A stretch of 39,795 nt of DNA. Source: Methanomassiliicoccaceae archaeon. GTDB lineage: Archaea; Thermoplasmatota; Thermoplasmata; Methanomassiliicoccales; Methanomethylophilaceae. The notes under the pieces are model-generated. The model did not search any database. It was not told the DNA's origin and saw only the letters and a program-made list of their open reading frames with translations. A program made the position numbers and the translations under genes. The stretch is taken from contig WRNI01000001.1 of assembly GCA_009776695.1 (NCBI GenBank), forward strand, positions 1-39,795, in the 5' to 3' direction. This document shows, one piece after another, positions 15,602-24,640 of this stretch. Every line of letters starts with the position of its first letter. The first letter of the stretch is position 1.

Positions 15602-17506
15602 TTATTTCAGCCTTATCGTTTCAAGATTCAGCGGCGCTTTCGTCTCGATGTTGAAACGCTTGTATATCGATGACGCAAGATCGGTGCACTTGCGGTCCTC
15701 GCCGTGGCCTATTATTATCTTATCGGGCTTCGGATCGAGCGACGCGATGTAGTTCATCATCTGCTTGCGGTCCGAATGTCCAGAGAAGCCGTCAACCGTC
15801 TCGCGGTTTATCTTCACGTCCAGCGTGATAGGGTTGCCGCGCTCATGAAGTGTTATATCAGTGCGCCCTTTCTGTATCGTGCGGCCGACGCTTCCTTCCG
15901 ATTGATACCCGACGAATATCAGCCAATTATTGGCGTCATCGCACCATTCCTTGAAATATTCCATCACAGGCCCGCCGGACATCATGCCGCTTGTCGCCAG
16001 AACTATGCACGGATCGGGCGAATGACAGATCTCCTCTCTCATCGCCGCCGTCTCGACGCGTCTGAACACCGGCGATAGAAAAGGATTTTCATTCTGCTGG
16101 AATATCTGCGTCCTGAGCTGGCTGTTCAGATATTCCGGATAGGCGGTGTGTATCGCCGTCGCCTCCCATATCATCCCGTCAAGGTATACGGGAACGGTGG
16201 GCATGCGGTTCGTTCTCATCATTTCTTCGATGACCAGCATAACTTCCTGCGAACGTCCGACGGCGAACACGGGTATCAATGTTTTACCGTTATTCTCCGC
16301 CGCCTGCGCCAGTATCTTCGTCAGCTCGTTGGCGGCGTCCATCCTGCTCGGCTGTATGTCGCTGTGCCCTCCGTAAGTTGATTCGATGACCAGCGTCTCC
16401 AGTCTGGGGAATCTGTTGTTCGCCGCGTTGAACAGCCACGAGCGCTCGTACTTCGTATCGCCGGTGAACGCCACGTTATGCAATCCGTCGCCAATATGGA
16501 AGTGCGCTATCGCCGATCCGAGTATATGGCCGGCGTTCTGGAACGTTAATCTGACGTCAGGCGCGATGTCCGTCGTCTCATTATATCTCAGCGGTATCGT
16601 GTGCAGTATCTCCTGGCGCACATGCGACGCCTCATATGGTGCCTTCTTGGCTTCGCCGAACGCCAGCTTGATGTAATCGAGCTGAAGCATCGCCATGAGG
16701 TCACGGGTGGGCGCGGTGCAGTAAACGGGCCCCTCATACCCGTACTTGAAAAGTACCGGAAGGATGCCGCAGTGGTCCATGTGCGCATGAGTTATCACGA
16801 CAGCGTCAAGATCCTTGAGCGGCTGTATCTCGGGAACGCTGAAGTACGGCACCGAATCGCTGCTTGGGTCGATGCCACAGTCGATGAGCACCCTGCTTCC
16901 TCTCGTTTGCAGTAACGTTGCGCTCCTGCCCACCTGCCTGAAGCCTCCGAGCGCGGTCATCCTCACCCATTGGTCGGTGTCGATCACCGGGCGCGCGATC
17001 TTCCTGCCGACGCGCTTCAGCATGTCGCTGCGGTCATCTCTGTTCAGACGTAGATATCCTCTCACGTCCGACACCGTTTTCGAAGGTATCGGCGGTGCTC
17101 TGACCACTTTGACATTCCATCCGGTCTCTTTTTTCAGATCGTTCAGCAGTGAGCCCTGCCTTCCTATTACGACGCCCGGCGATAACGCCTCTATCGTTGC
17201 CTCGCCGGTCTCGAACTCAAAAAAGATGTCGGATATCTCCGCTTCCTCCGGGACCATCTTCCTTATCTTCTCTTCTACCTCATTGGAATCGGCGAGCATG
17301 GACGGGTCCGGCCTTATGGCAACTCTTTTTCTGAGCCCCTGCGCCAGCATTTTGACTATGTTCGCGTTGGACGAGAATTTTTCAAATTCTTTCGTATAAA
17401 TGACAACGAGCGGCCCCTCGAACTCTATCGACGATACCGTATGGTCAGCGGGTATTATCCTGCGGACCTCTTCCCTTATGTTATCGAATAATCTGTCGGC
17501 GTTCAT
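15602..17506 (-). CDS. fttA: Transcription termination ribonuclease FttA (aCPSF1), KH-CPSF73 type
   Basis: 634 aa, full length. Archaeal aCPSF1/FttA is a metal-dependent endo/5'-3' exoribonuclease that cleaves nascent RNA and ends transcription. Two KH-type domains span residues 1-140 (VVIGRQGSLLNDLKKETGW is the GxxG loop region). A metallo-beta-lactamase fold carries HAHMDHCG at 240-247, and GHILGSA, GDTKYE and ESTYGGH follow. The beta-CASP domain has PVFAVGRSQEVM, SGMMSGGPVMEY and GFSGHSDRKQMM. The C-terminal strand contains IIGHGE. All zinc ligands expected for an active nuclease appear present. It follows psmB after 22 bp, a pairing that links RNA 3'-end formation and protein turnover on one mRNA. 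Confidence 0.96.
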   Translation of the reverse strand: MNADRLFDNIREEVRRIIPADHTVSSIEFEGPLVVIYTKEFEKFSSNANIVKMLAQGLRKRVAIRPDPSMLADSNEVEEKIRKMVPEEAEISDIFFEFETGEATIEALSPGVVIGRQGSLLNDLKKETGWNVKVVRAPPIPSKTVSDVRGYLRLNRDDRSDMLKRVGRKIARPVIDTDQWVRMTALGGFRQVGRSATLLQTRGSRVLIDCGIDPSSDSVPYFSVPEIQPLKDLDAVVITHAHMDHCGILPVLFKYGYEGPVYCTAPTRDLMAMLQLDYIKLAFGEAKKAPYEASHVRQEILHTIPLRYNETTDIAPDVRLTFQNAGHILGSAIAHFHIGDGLHNVAFTGDTKYERSWLFNAANNRFPRLETLVIESTYGGHSDIQPSRMDAANELTKILAQAAENNGKTLIPVFAVGRSQEVMLVIEEMMRTNRMPTVPVYLDGMIWEATAIHTAYPEYLNSQLRTQIFQQNENPFLSPVFRRVETAAMREEICHSPDPCIVLATSGMMSGGPVMEYFKEWCDDANNWLIFVGYQSEGSVGRTIQKGRTDITLHERGNPITLDVKINRETVDGFSGHSDRKQMMNYIASLDPKPDKIIIGHGEDRKCTDLASSIYKRFNIETKAPLNLETIRLK

Positions 17507-17528
17507 GTGACCACTGCGGATAAGATGA

Positions 17529-18161
17529 TCAGTTGGGGTATCTGAACCCCAGCTCGGCCGCGCGGGCCCTTATCGTTTCCTCGGGCATCTCCTTCGTGCC
17601 CTTTTTGTTTATGATCGATATCAGCATGCCGTCACCGCTTGCCGAGTCCCTCCTTATGGCGGAGTTCAGCGCGGATATCGCAAGATCGACGCCCTCGTCC
17701 TCGGTCATCCCCTCGGAGTACTTTCCTTCGAGGACGCCCAGCGCGAATAACGATCCGGAACCGACGGAGACGTAATTGTCTTCTATGCATCCGCCGGCGC
17801 CGTCTATGCTGAATATGTGGCCTCCCTTGGAATCATGGCCCCCCACGATAAGTCCGAGATAGAATCCCTGACGTATGACGTTGGCGACCAGCGTCGCGGC
17901 GGCGCCCACGGACATGGGCGCCCCTCTCTTCATTGAATATAACGCGACCTCGCTCTGCAGGAACCTGACCATCAGCTGGGCGTCGCCTACGAGCCCCGCA
18001 ATTGTCATTCCTATGTTGTCCGATATCGCGAACACCTTCTGCACATGGGTGTGCGCTATTATGTTGCCCATGGTAGCTCTTCTCTCGGACGCCAGTATAA
18101 CGCCGTCCTTCGTCTTTATTCCCACCGTGGTCGTACCTGTGTTCAAAGTTTCAACAGTCAT
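17529..18161 (-). CDS. psmB: 20S proteasome beta subunit
   Basis: 210 aa. A nine-residue propeptide (MTVETLNTG) precedes the catalytic Thr10 (TTTVGIKTKDG), which is exposed by self-cleavage. ERRATMGN keeps the Glu17/Arg19 pattern seen in Thermoplasma beta subunits. QKVFAI carries the expected Lys33. GMTIAGLVGDAQ and the conserved SGDGMLISIIN block complete the site. The protein forms the inner rings of the 20S core that degrades unfolded proteins; the alpha subunit is not in the window. The start is weakly supported by GGAG about 15 bases upstream. TATA candidates lie at 18222-18250 in the shared upstream region. Confidence 0.96.
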   Translation of the reverse strand: MTVETLNTGTTTVGIKTKDGVILASERRATMGNIIAHTHVQKVFAISDNIGMTIAGLVGDAQLMVRFLQSEVALYSMKRGAPMSVGAAATLVANVIRQGFYLGLIVGGHDSKGGHIFSIDGAGGCIEDNYVSVGSGSLFALGVLEGKYSEGMTEDEGVDLAISALNSAIRRDSASGDGMLISIINKKGTKEMPEETIRARAAELGFRYPN

Positions 18162-18314
18162 TTCAAATCCGCTCCAAAACGAATCTTACTGAAAAGGAGA
18201 ACTTCTTCCCGCTCTCTTAACGTCCTTATACTTGCATTATTTAAAAGCTTTTCTTAATGCCCGGAGGGATGATGAACGGCAAGACGTATAACCGTATGCT
18301 GCGTTGACATCGTC

Positions 18315-18731
18315 ATGAAGAACGCAGAGAGCACAATCGGCGGCATGATCGACAAGCAGAGCGTATCCTTCATCGGCTCCGTGGACGATGACGGAAATCC
18401 GAACATCAAGGCGATGCTGGCGCCGAGGGAAAGGGAAGGCATAAGAACATTCTGGTTCACCACGAACACGTCATCAATGAGAACGAAACAATATATGAAC
18501 GATCCGAAGGCGTGCATATACTTCTTTGACGGGAGATTCTTCCGCGGCGTAATGCTCCGCGGCACTATGGAGGTTCTTACCGATCCCGCGTCAAAGGAGA
18601 GGATATGGAAGGAGGGCGACACGATGTACTACAAAGGAGGGGTCACCGACCCCGATTACTGCGTACTGAGATTCACCGCATCTTCCGGACGTTATTATTC
18701 GAACTTCTCCTCGCAGGACTTTGAGGTATGA
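18315..18731 (+). CDS. PPOX-family flavin-binding protein (general stress protein 26-like)
   Basis: 138 aa split-barrel protein of the pyridoxamine-phosphate-oxidase-like superfamily. The features seen are SFIGSVDDDGNPNIKAMLAP, FWFTTNTSSMRTKQYMNDPK, the strand RGVMLRGTMEVLTD and the tail GVTDPDYCVLRFTASSGRYY. The last element is typical of the general-stress-protein-26 subgroup, which binds FMN or related flavins. Substrate is unknown. It is only distantly similar to the PPOX gene at 2507. GTATAACC near 18286-18293 lies about 27 bp before the ATG, predicting a leaderless mRNA. Confidence 0.8.
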   Translation: MKNAESTIGGMIDKQSVSFIGSVDDDGNPNIKAMLAPREREGIRTFWFTTNTSSMRTKQYMNDPKACIYFFDGRFFRGVMLRGTMEVLTDPASKERIWKEGDTMYYKGGVTDPDYCVLRFTASSGRYYSNFSSQDFEV

Positions 18732-18797
18732 TCCGCTGACCCATGCCGGCGGGACGGGCGCCGGCAGGCGCCTTCACGATATCGTAGCGGTGCCGCG

Positions 18798-20417
18798 TCA
18801 TATCGATATCCCCGACGATATCAGGAACACGGTCAGCGCAGCGGGCATCATCATACTGAATGTGTATAACGTTGTCATAAGGCCGCCCCTGCATCTCAGC
18901 TGCGTTGTCAGCACTGAGATGAGTGCCGCCAGTTCTATGAGATACGTCATCAGTATGGGGGACGTCAGCGACATCTCCGAACCGCCGGCCAGCCCCATGA
19001 GCGGTGCCAGCATTGATACGCTTATCCCGAGTATCAGCGGCGCGAACACTGCTGACGTCCCCGTCATCATGTCAAGCATGCTCCTCAGCTTGTTCCTTAT
19101 GCCGCTGACGGCCGCGTTCTGGTCCTGAAGCTGGTGCCCCATGCTCACCGCGAGCCTGCCGGCGTCCCTCATGTCCTTCAGCGATGCCGTGTGAACATCA
19201 CGATACATGCCTGCCATCTTTTCAGAGTAGACGATCATCGCTTTGCGTATCGCCCCGCCGGTATCCCCGCGGGATACCGTTATGCGCCATTCCAGCGATG
19301 ATGCAAGGTCCTTGCAGTCATTCCTTTCTCTGAATGAAGATATCAACGCCGTCTCAAAGTTCTCGCCCGACAGCAGCCTGTTGCCGAGATCGAACAGCGC
19401 ATCACCCATCATCGATTCTGTCTTTATTTTTCTGCGCTCCGCCCTCATCTCCGGGTAAAGAAGCACAAAAAGCAGAATGCCCGCGATGATCGCCGAGGCG
19501 GCGATCGATACGGTAAGGTCATGTGTGCTCACATACAGCAAAGCGAGCGCCGGTACGCATACCGCCGCAGGCATTAACATCACGATGTTCAGTTTTTCGT
19601 CCGACCTGACGTAGAACGGGTTGCCGTTGGCGATGGTCATTATAACGGCTGCGACGACAGCGGGTATTATAATAAGCGTGACCGCCGCAATGGCCATCGG
19701 ATCAAGCGCGGCGGACGAGAACTGGCCGCCCACACTCAGCATGGGAAGTATCGATACCAGTATCATCGGCACCATGACGCCCAGTCCGAATATTACCATG
19801 CACGGGGCGCTCAGCTTCGAGCTGTATGACTCGCCCGTTTCCCTGAGGCCCTCGAGCATCGTATCGTTCGCATCCTTCGTTATCCTCATCCTTTCCTGCG
19901 CGTCCTTCGAGTCCGAAGCGGAAACGATGAGGTACATGCTCCTTTTGAACGCGGCGAGAGCATCGGGAAGCGCCGCGACCGCTGCGCTCAGGGATCCGCG
20001 CATGTCCGGCACGATCTTCACATCAACGTCCCATACCACTTTTGAGAACATCTTCGCGATGTTCTTCGGGCCGTTCGCCGCCACCTCCCTGACAACGGAA
20101 TCGAGAGAGCGCCCGCGGTCGATCATCAGCCTCATCATGCCTATCGCCGTCGGGGCCTCGTTCATTATTATTTCCGGTCTCGGGCCCGTCCTTTTCTCTT
20201 TCACGGCGACGAAGACGAAAGCGGGCACCGCGAAGAGTATCGGAATGATATTTATCGTATACATTATCCCGTAAAGCATGGTCATTGAAAGAAACACGAC
20301 GGCGGAGGCGCACAGGGCGATCAGCGGCAGCTCCTTCTTCGTTATGACCACATTTATTTTGTTGACTTTCTTCTCAGTACAGTCCATTGTATCTACCGAA
20401 CCATTTTTTGAAATCAT
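18798..20417 (-). CDS. Type IV pilus/Tad-like assembly membrane protein (TadC/GspF family)
   Basis: 539 aa with two T2SSF-type halves. Each half has a cytoplasmic helical segment followed by membrane helices. Half one is APTAIGMMRLMIDRGRSLDS near 90, with helices at about 215-285. Half two is DALFDLGNRLLSGENFETAL near 345, with helices at the C-terminus (for example SVSMLAPLMGLAGGSEMSLT). An N-terminal helix pair lies at 30-70. Such proteins form the inner-membrane platform for pilin assembly and contact the ATPase. The start overlaps the ATPase gene by 44 bp; an internal ATG at 20387 would reduce this to 14 bp. Both fit tight translational coupling. Confidence 0.82.
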   Translation of the reverse strand: MISKNGSVDTMDCTEKKVNKINVVITKKELPLIALCASAVVFLSMTMLYGIMYTINIIPILFAVPAFVFVAVKEKRTGPRPEIIMNEAPTAIGMMRLMIDRGRSLDSVVREVAANGPKNIAKMFSKVVWDVDVKIVPDMRGSLSAAVAALPDALAAFKRSMYLIVSASDSKDAQERMRITKDANDTMLEGLRETGESYSSKLSAPCMVIFGLGVMVPMILVSILPMLSVGGQFSSAALDPMAIAAVTLIIIPAVVAAVIMTIANGNPFYVRSDEKLNIVMLMPAAVCVPALALLYVSTHDLTVSIAASAIIAGILLFVLLYPEMRAERRKIKTESMMGDALFDLGNRLLSGENFETALISSFRERNDCKDLASSLEWRITVSRGDTGGAIRKAMIVYSEKMAGMYRDVHTASLKDMRDAGRLAVSMGHQLQDQNAAVSGIRNKLRSMLDMMTGTSAVFAPLILGISVSMLAPLMGLAGGSEMSLTSPILMTYLIELAALISVLTTQLRCRGGLMTTLYTFSMMMPAALTVFLISSGISI

Positions 20418-22083
20418 CTATGGTACCTGACCTGTCGAAAGTACCGTCCGCCAGCGCCTTCGATAAGTGCTCGTTGGCGAAGCATATCCATTCCGGGCCG
20501 CAGAACGTGTCGGAATGTTCCGACGCCATCTCTGTAAGGAATCTGCGCATCTCCCCTCTGACGAATATCTCATCAGCTATCTCGTCCTTCGTGCACGACG
20601 ACGATGACAGTATCCTGCGGAACATCGGCGTTTCAAGGACAGCGTCGCTGAGAATACCGTCCGCCGGCATCTGGACGAAGTCGCCGTGCCTGTCCGACGT
20701 TAACGCGATCTCGTTCAGACGGCGGTACTGGCGCATGCTTCCCTTCGGTCTTTTCGTTCCCATCGTCACGACTATGTCGGTCGCCGAGAACGCATCGGGC
20801 GATATCTTCATGTCGTGCACCACACGCTCGTAGACGGAACGCGCGGAATCGCCGTGTATCGTCCCCATGATCGAGCTTCCGGCCCGTCCCGTACGCATGC
20901 TCTGGTAAAGCGTTCTCGCTTCCTCGCCTCTCACCTCGCCGAGTATTATCGCCGACTCGCCGAGCCTCAGGGAAACGCGCAGCGCCTCTTCGGCGCGCTT
21001 CTGAGTGTCGTCGCCCATCCTGTCGTCTATGAGCATGGATTGAACTTTATATCCCATTCCGCGCATCTTGTCCGTCGGAAGTTCTGACGTGTCCTCGATG
21101 GTGAGTATCCTCTGGGAAAGAGGGAACTCAAAGAGCAGCGCCGACATCAGCGAGCTCTTGCCGGCGCCTCTCGCGCCGCATATGAGGAACGTGCATCTCG
21201 AGTTCACGAGATATGACAGCAATCCGGCAGATACCGGGTCCATCGTCCCGTTGCCTATCAGTTTCGTAAGCGTCCACGGGCTCCTGGAATGTTTTCTTAT
21301 CGCCACGGCGTCGCCGTTCGGGCTCATCGGGTAGCCGATAACGGTTGCTCTGGCGTCATATCCGTGCATATCGGTTTCGAGAACAGGCGACGATTCGCAG
21401 AACGGCAGCCCGCTGTCCCTTTTGAGCACCGATATGAGATTGCGGACCTCCCTTCTGTCAACTATTAGGTTCGTTCTGCACCTTATGTGCGAATTGAACC
21501 CGGCGATGCCGTTAAGCGTCACATGTATGCGGTTCCTCTCGCACGGCGCGTCAATGTAAATGTCCTCAAGTCTGGGATCGCCGAGCAATATCTCGAATAT
21601 CCCCAGGCCCATCGTGTAACGCCGTACGACGGACACGATCTCCTCAATGTCCGACGCATTCGCGGAGAGCCTGTCCGCATGTCTCATGAGCATGTTCTTC
21701 GAGACGGACGCGATGTTCCCCGACGTTATGTTAAGGGATGACGGGAATGATCCTCTTATCTCGTCGATCACTGAATTTATCACTGAATTGACATTATCGC
21801 CGAACCTGTACTCCGAAGGCCGCAGAAAATACTCCGCCTGCCCGTCGGGCGCATTGCCTATGGTGACCTTCCCGAAAGGTATGTCATATCTCTCAATTAC
21901 GTCAATATCTTCCGTATCGATCATCCAGCAGTCGGAATAGACGGGCTTCGAGCGTTTGTTGTTCGCCGCCGTTCTCTCAAGGCTTCTCAGGATGCCCGGT
22001 ATGTCGCGTATCCTGATATTGTGCTCCGCCGCCGTCGCCGAGACCGCCGTCATCGCATTTTCCGGTTCTATCACGGGGGCCAT
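20374..22083 (-). CDS. Type IV pilus/Tad-like secretion ATPase (T2SSE/VirB11 family)
   Basis: 569 aa. The N-terminal region (1-180) includes the conserved LEDIYIDAPCERNRIHVTLN region preceding the ATPase core. Walker A is GARGAGKSS at 303-311. TIEDTSELP (Asp box) follows near 330, Walker B is AIILGEVRGEEARTLY near 380, and the histidine box is GSSIMGTIHGDSARSVYERV near 405. The protein powers pilin or secretion-fibre assembly at the inner face of the membrane. It starts 1 bp after the upstream cysteine-rich gene and overlaps the TadC-like gene. An unusual cysteine-containing C-terminal tail of about 90 residues follows the core. Confidence 0.9.
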   Translation of the reverse strand: MAPVIEPENAMTAVSATAAEHNIRIRDIPGILRSLERTAANNKRSKPVYSDCWMIDTEDIDVIERYDIPFGKVTIGNAPDGQAEYFLRPSEYRFGDNVNSVINSVIDEIRGSFPSSLNITSGNIASVSKNMLMRHADRLSANASDIEEIVSVVRRYTMGLGIFEILLGDPRLEDIYIDAPCERNRIHVTLNGIAGFNSHIRCRTNLIVDRREVRNLISVLKRDSGLPFCESSPVLETDMHGYDARATVIGYPMSPNGDAVAIRKHSRSPWTLTKLIGNGTMDPVSAGLLSYLVNSRCTFLICGARGAGKSSLMSALLFEFPLSQRILTIEDTSELPTDKMRGMGYKVQSMLIDDRMGDDTQKRAEEALRVSLRLGESAIILGEVRGEEARTLYQSMRTGRAGSSIMGTIHGDSARSVYERVVHDMKISPDAFSATDIVVTMGTKRPKGSMRQYRRLNEIALTSDRHGDFVQMPADGILSDAVLETPMFRRILSSSSCTKDEIADEIFVRGEMRRFLTEMASEHSDTFCGPEWICFANEHLSKALADGTFDRSGTIDDFKKWFGRYNGLY

Positions 22084-22084
22084 A

Positions 22085-22612
22085 TCATACCTCCGTGAGA
22101 CGGAACGCCGTCTTGGCGCATTTTCTTCTGATATCTGTGATCATGACCTCGGCGCGGTCGATGAAGCCGATCGTCCTCCACATACATTCCTCGCATCCCT
22201 CTTTTCCGGGGTCGGAGCGCTCGGTCTCCAGCCTCATGATGTCGAAGCGCGGCTCCGGGAACGAGTCCCAGATGTCCTTCGCGTTCTTCTGCAGGGAGCA
22301 CGGGCATCCTTTGCATCTTGCCGCCGTCTTTTCGGAGGATGCGGTGTCCATCAGCGAGAACACTTTTGATATATCGCTCAGAACTGATATCACTGCGTCA
22401 GAATATTCCACGTCGCTCTCCTTCCGCATCAGCAGGCGCCCCGGAGGACCGTGACGGGCGATCCCCTTCGAAACGCATTTCACACAATCCGCATCTCCGA
22501 GCGACGATGCTCCGCCGCACGGTCTGCAATCCACGAAGAGCATGCCCTCATCGTATCTCATCTCAGGCCCCTTCGTTTCTTTTCTCTTTTCCATGAACGT
22601 AAATATGCTCAT
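22085..22612 (-). CDS. Cysteine-rich protein encoded before the pilus ATPase
   Basis: 175 aa, 11 cysteines in clusters: CRPCGGASSLGDADCVKC (residues 29-46), CKGCPC (about 99-104) and CEECMW (about 143-148). The spacing suggests two metal sites (zinc or Fe-S). Between them is a helical segment, DAVISVLSDISKVFSLMD. It has no signal peptide or membrane helix. It is the first gene of the ATPase/TadC-like operon and ends 1 bp before the ATPase ATG. A TATA element (22634-22643) lies 27 bp from its start. The family is not one I can name; the operon position suggests a dedicated cytoplasmic partner of the ATPase. Confidence 0.72.
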   Translation of the reverse strand: MSIFTFMEKRKETKGPEMRYDEGMLFVDCRPCGGASSLGDADCVKCVSKGIARHGPPGRLLMRKESDVEYSDAVISVLSDISKVFSLMDTASSEKTAARCKGCPCSLQKNAKDIWDSFPEPRFDIMRLETERSDPGKEGCEECMWRTIGFIDRAEVMITDIRRKCAKTAFRLTEV

Positions 22613-22633
22613 GGAAATTCAATCACCGGGAAT

Positions 22634-22643
22634 GTTTATAATG
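22634..22643 (-). promoter_or_regulatory. TATA box of the pilus ATPase operon
   Basis: CATTATAAAC read on the minus strand, centred 27 bp from the ATG at 22612. The same AT-rich block could serve the divergent U32 gene with a leader of about 40 nt. Confidence 0.5.
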
Positions 22644-22701
22644 AAGGGTATTACAGTTAGTCTTCACAACCAATATCTATGGGCTCGCTCTACGGAATGT
22701 C

Positions 22702-24585
22702 ATGGAGATATTGGCGCCAGTCGGCTCCCCCGAAGCGCTTGCCGCCGCGGTCAAAGGCGGAGCGGATTCCGTTTACCTCGGAGGTAAGAGATTCGGCGCA
22801 AGGAAGTTCTCCGATAACTTTGACAGCGGGCAGCTGGAGGGCGCGGTCGCTTATGCGCATGATAATAACGTAAAAGTTTACGTGACGGTGAACACACTGA
22901 TAAAGAACGACGAGATGGCCGATGCGATATCGTTCGTGAAGTTCCTTAAGGACATTGACGCGGACGCGGTGATAGTCCAGGACACAGGATTGCTGAGGGC
23001 TATCGGCCGCGTGGACATAAAAAAGCACGCGTCGACGCAGATGGGCATCCATTCCAGGAAAGGATTGGAGTGGTGCAGCGATAACGGTATTGACAGAGCG
23101 ATACTCGCAAGAGAGCTCACAGCGGACGAGATACGTTATGTTATTGAAGGATCTCCTATTGAGACGGAGGCCTTCGTACAGGGCGCATTGTGCTACTGCA
23201 TGTCAGGCGGCTGCCTTTTCTCAAGCATCGCCGGCGGGAGGAGCGGCAACAGGGGCGAATGCGCACAGCCGTGCAGAAAAAGGTACGCATCGAACGGAAG
23301 AGAAGGATATCTGATGAGCACCGCCGACCTTTACTGCGTCGATCATCTTCACGCATTGGAAAAAATGGGGATATCGGCGGTGAAGATAGAGGGAAGGATG
23401 AGAAGTGCCGCGCACACGTATCTCACATCTAAGGTCTATTCCATGACCCTGAACAATGAGATGACCGAAGAGCTTGAAATGACGAAGCATCTTCTTATGA
23501 CGATATTCAACCGCGGCTACGGCACCGGGTACATGGGAGGTGTGACGAATGTCGTGCAGTCCAGATATCCTGACAACAGAGGTCAATTCATCTCCTCCGT
23601 GCAGATAAAGGACAGAAGATTCGATATCCGCGGCACCGATATCGGGATAAGGGACGGGCTGTCGATATTCAGAGGGAACGATAAGATGGGCGGCCTCAGG
23701 GTCACCGGCAAGGGAACGGTGACCGTTCCGTTCCCTATCTCCGACGGCATCTATGATATATACAGAACTTACGATCAAAGGATAGACGCGGTCAAGAACA
23801 TATTCCGTGACGTTCCCGAGCTCAGGGGAACGAAAAGTATCAGGCCGTCGGTATTCGAGCCGAAGATCGCCATACGCGGGAAAAGAAGAACGGAACTGTC
23901 ATTCTACGTGTCGTCACTGAAAGTGCTCAAAGAAGTGATACCGTACGCGGACCGCGTATATTTTGATATGAATGCGGAGACGGACGCAGCGAAGGATATG
24001 TGCGATGATATTGAATTCGTAACAATATTGCCGAGATTCTCGCCCGCCGACGAAATGCGCGAAGGCGCCGTGATGGTCCACAATCCCGGTCAGGCGCTGG
24101 CGGCGGACGGTCACGCGCGTTACGGAAGCTATCATATGAACATGTTCAACTCAATGTTCCCGAACGTTCTCGATCAGGTGACGCTGTCCGCCGAGCTCTC
24201 GAAAAAAGAGATAAAAATGATCTGCGACCGTTATTCCGGACGTCTTGAGCAGATGGTCTTCGGCCGCATTGAGCTCATGGTGACAAGAGATCCGGAGATG
24301 ATGAGCACAGTGCTCACTGATGAGCGCGGTTACGAATTTCCCGTTTACAGGGATGACAGAGGATTTTCGCACATACTCAACTCGGCCGATCTTCTGTTAC
24401 TGGACCATCTGGATGAGATATCATCAATGGGCATCGATTCCTTTGGTATCGACCTCCGCAAAAGACCGGCGGCCCTTGCGTCAAAGGCGGCAAAGGTATT
24501 TTCCGAAAGGGACACGGGAAAAAAGAAGGAGATCGAGGATATGTGCGGAAGCTTCACGAAAGGCCATTATCTTCGCGGAGTATGA
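22702..24585 (+). CDS. Peptidase U32 family protein (RlhA/YegQ-like, Fe-S)
   Basis: 627 aa. The N-terminal TIM-barrel-like U32 domain begins at once (MEILAPVGSPEALAAAVKGG, ADSVYLGGKRFGARKF). The family cysteine motif region is FVQGALCYCMSGGCLFSS followed by GNRGECAQPCR, expected to bind an iron-sulfur cluster. VKIEGRMRSAAHTYLTSKVY is the usual substrate-site helix. A long C-terminal part resembles the DUF3656-type extension. Members act in tRNA/rRNA hydroxylation and related radical-type chemistry and are probably not true proteases. The start at 22702 has only a weak TATA-like element (22670-22680) and no clear Shine-Dalgarno. It separates the two halves of the pilus locus. Confidence 0.88.
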   Translation: MEILAPVGSPEALAAAVKGGADSVYLGGKRFGARKFSDNFDSGQLEGAVAYAHDNNVKVYVTVNTLIKNDEMADAISFVKFLKDIDADAVIVQDTGLLRAIGRVDIKKHASTQMGIHSRKGLEWCSDNGIDRAILARELTADEIRYVIEGSPIETEAFVQGALCYCMSGGCLFSSIAGGRSGNRGECAQPCRKRYASNGREGYLMSTADLYCVDHLHALEKMGISAVKIEGRMRSAAHTYLTSKVYSMTLNNEMTEELEMTKHLLMTIFNRGYGTGYMGGVTNVVQSRYPDNRGQFISSVQIKDRRFDIRGTDIGIRDGLSIFRGNDKMGGLRVTGKGTVTVPFPISDGIYDIYRTYDQRIDAVKNIFRDVPELRGTKSIRPSVFEPKIAIRGKRRTELSFYVSSLKVLKEVIPYADRVYFDMNAETDAAKDMCDDIEFVTILPRFSPADEMREGAVMVHNPGQALAADGHARYGSYHMNMFNSMFPNVLDQVTLSAELSKKEIKMICDRYSGRLEQMVFGRIELMVTRDPEMMSTVLTDERGYEFPVYRDDRGFSHILNSADLLLLDHLDEISSMGIDSFGIDLRKRPAALASKAAKVFSERDTGKKKEIEDMCGSFTKGHYLRGV

Positions 24586-24610
24586 GAGTTAGACTAACTG
24601 TACTGACTTT

Positions 24611-24620
24611 CTTTAAGAAC
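24611..24620 (+). promoter_or_regulatory. TATA-like element of the pilin-like genes
   Basis: CTTTAAGAAC is centred 26 bp before the ATG at 24641, so the pilin-like pair could be transcribed independently of the U32 gene 55 bp upstream. Confidence 0.4.
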
Positions 24621-24640
24621 AATGACCGCGTCAAAGTATC

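Noticed and set aside
16815..17399. Plus-strand open frame inside fttA
   Set aside because: Antisense to a conserved nuclease gene whose motifs account for the sequence.
19621..20274. Hydrophobic plus-strand open frame inside the TadC-like gene
   Set aside because: Apparent membrane protein only because it is the complement of membrane-helix codons; no homology pattern.
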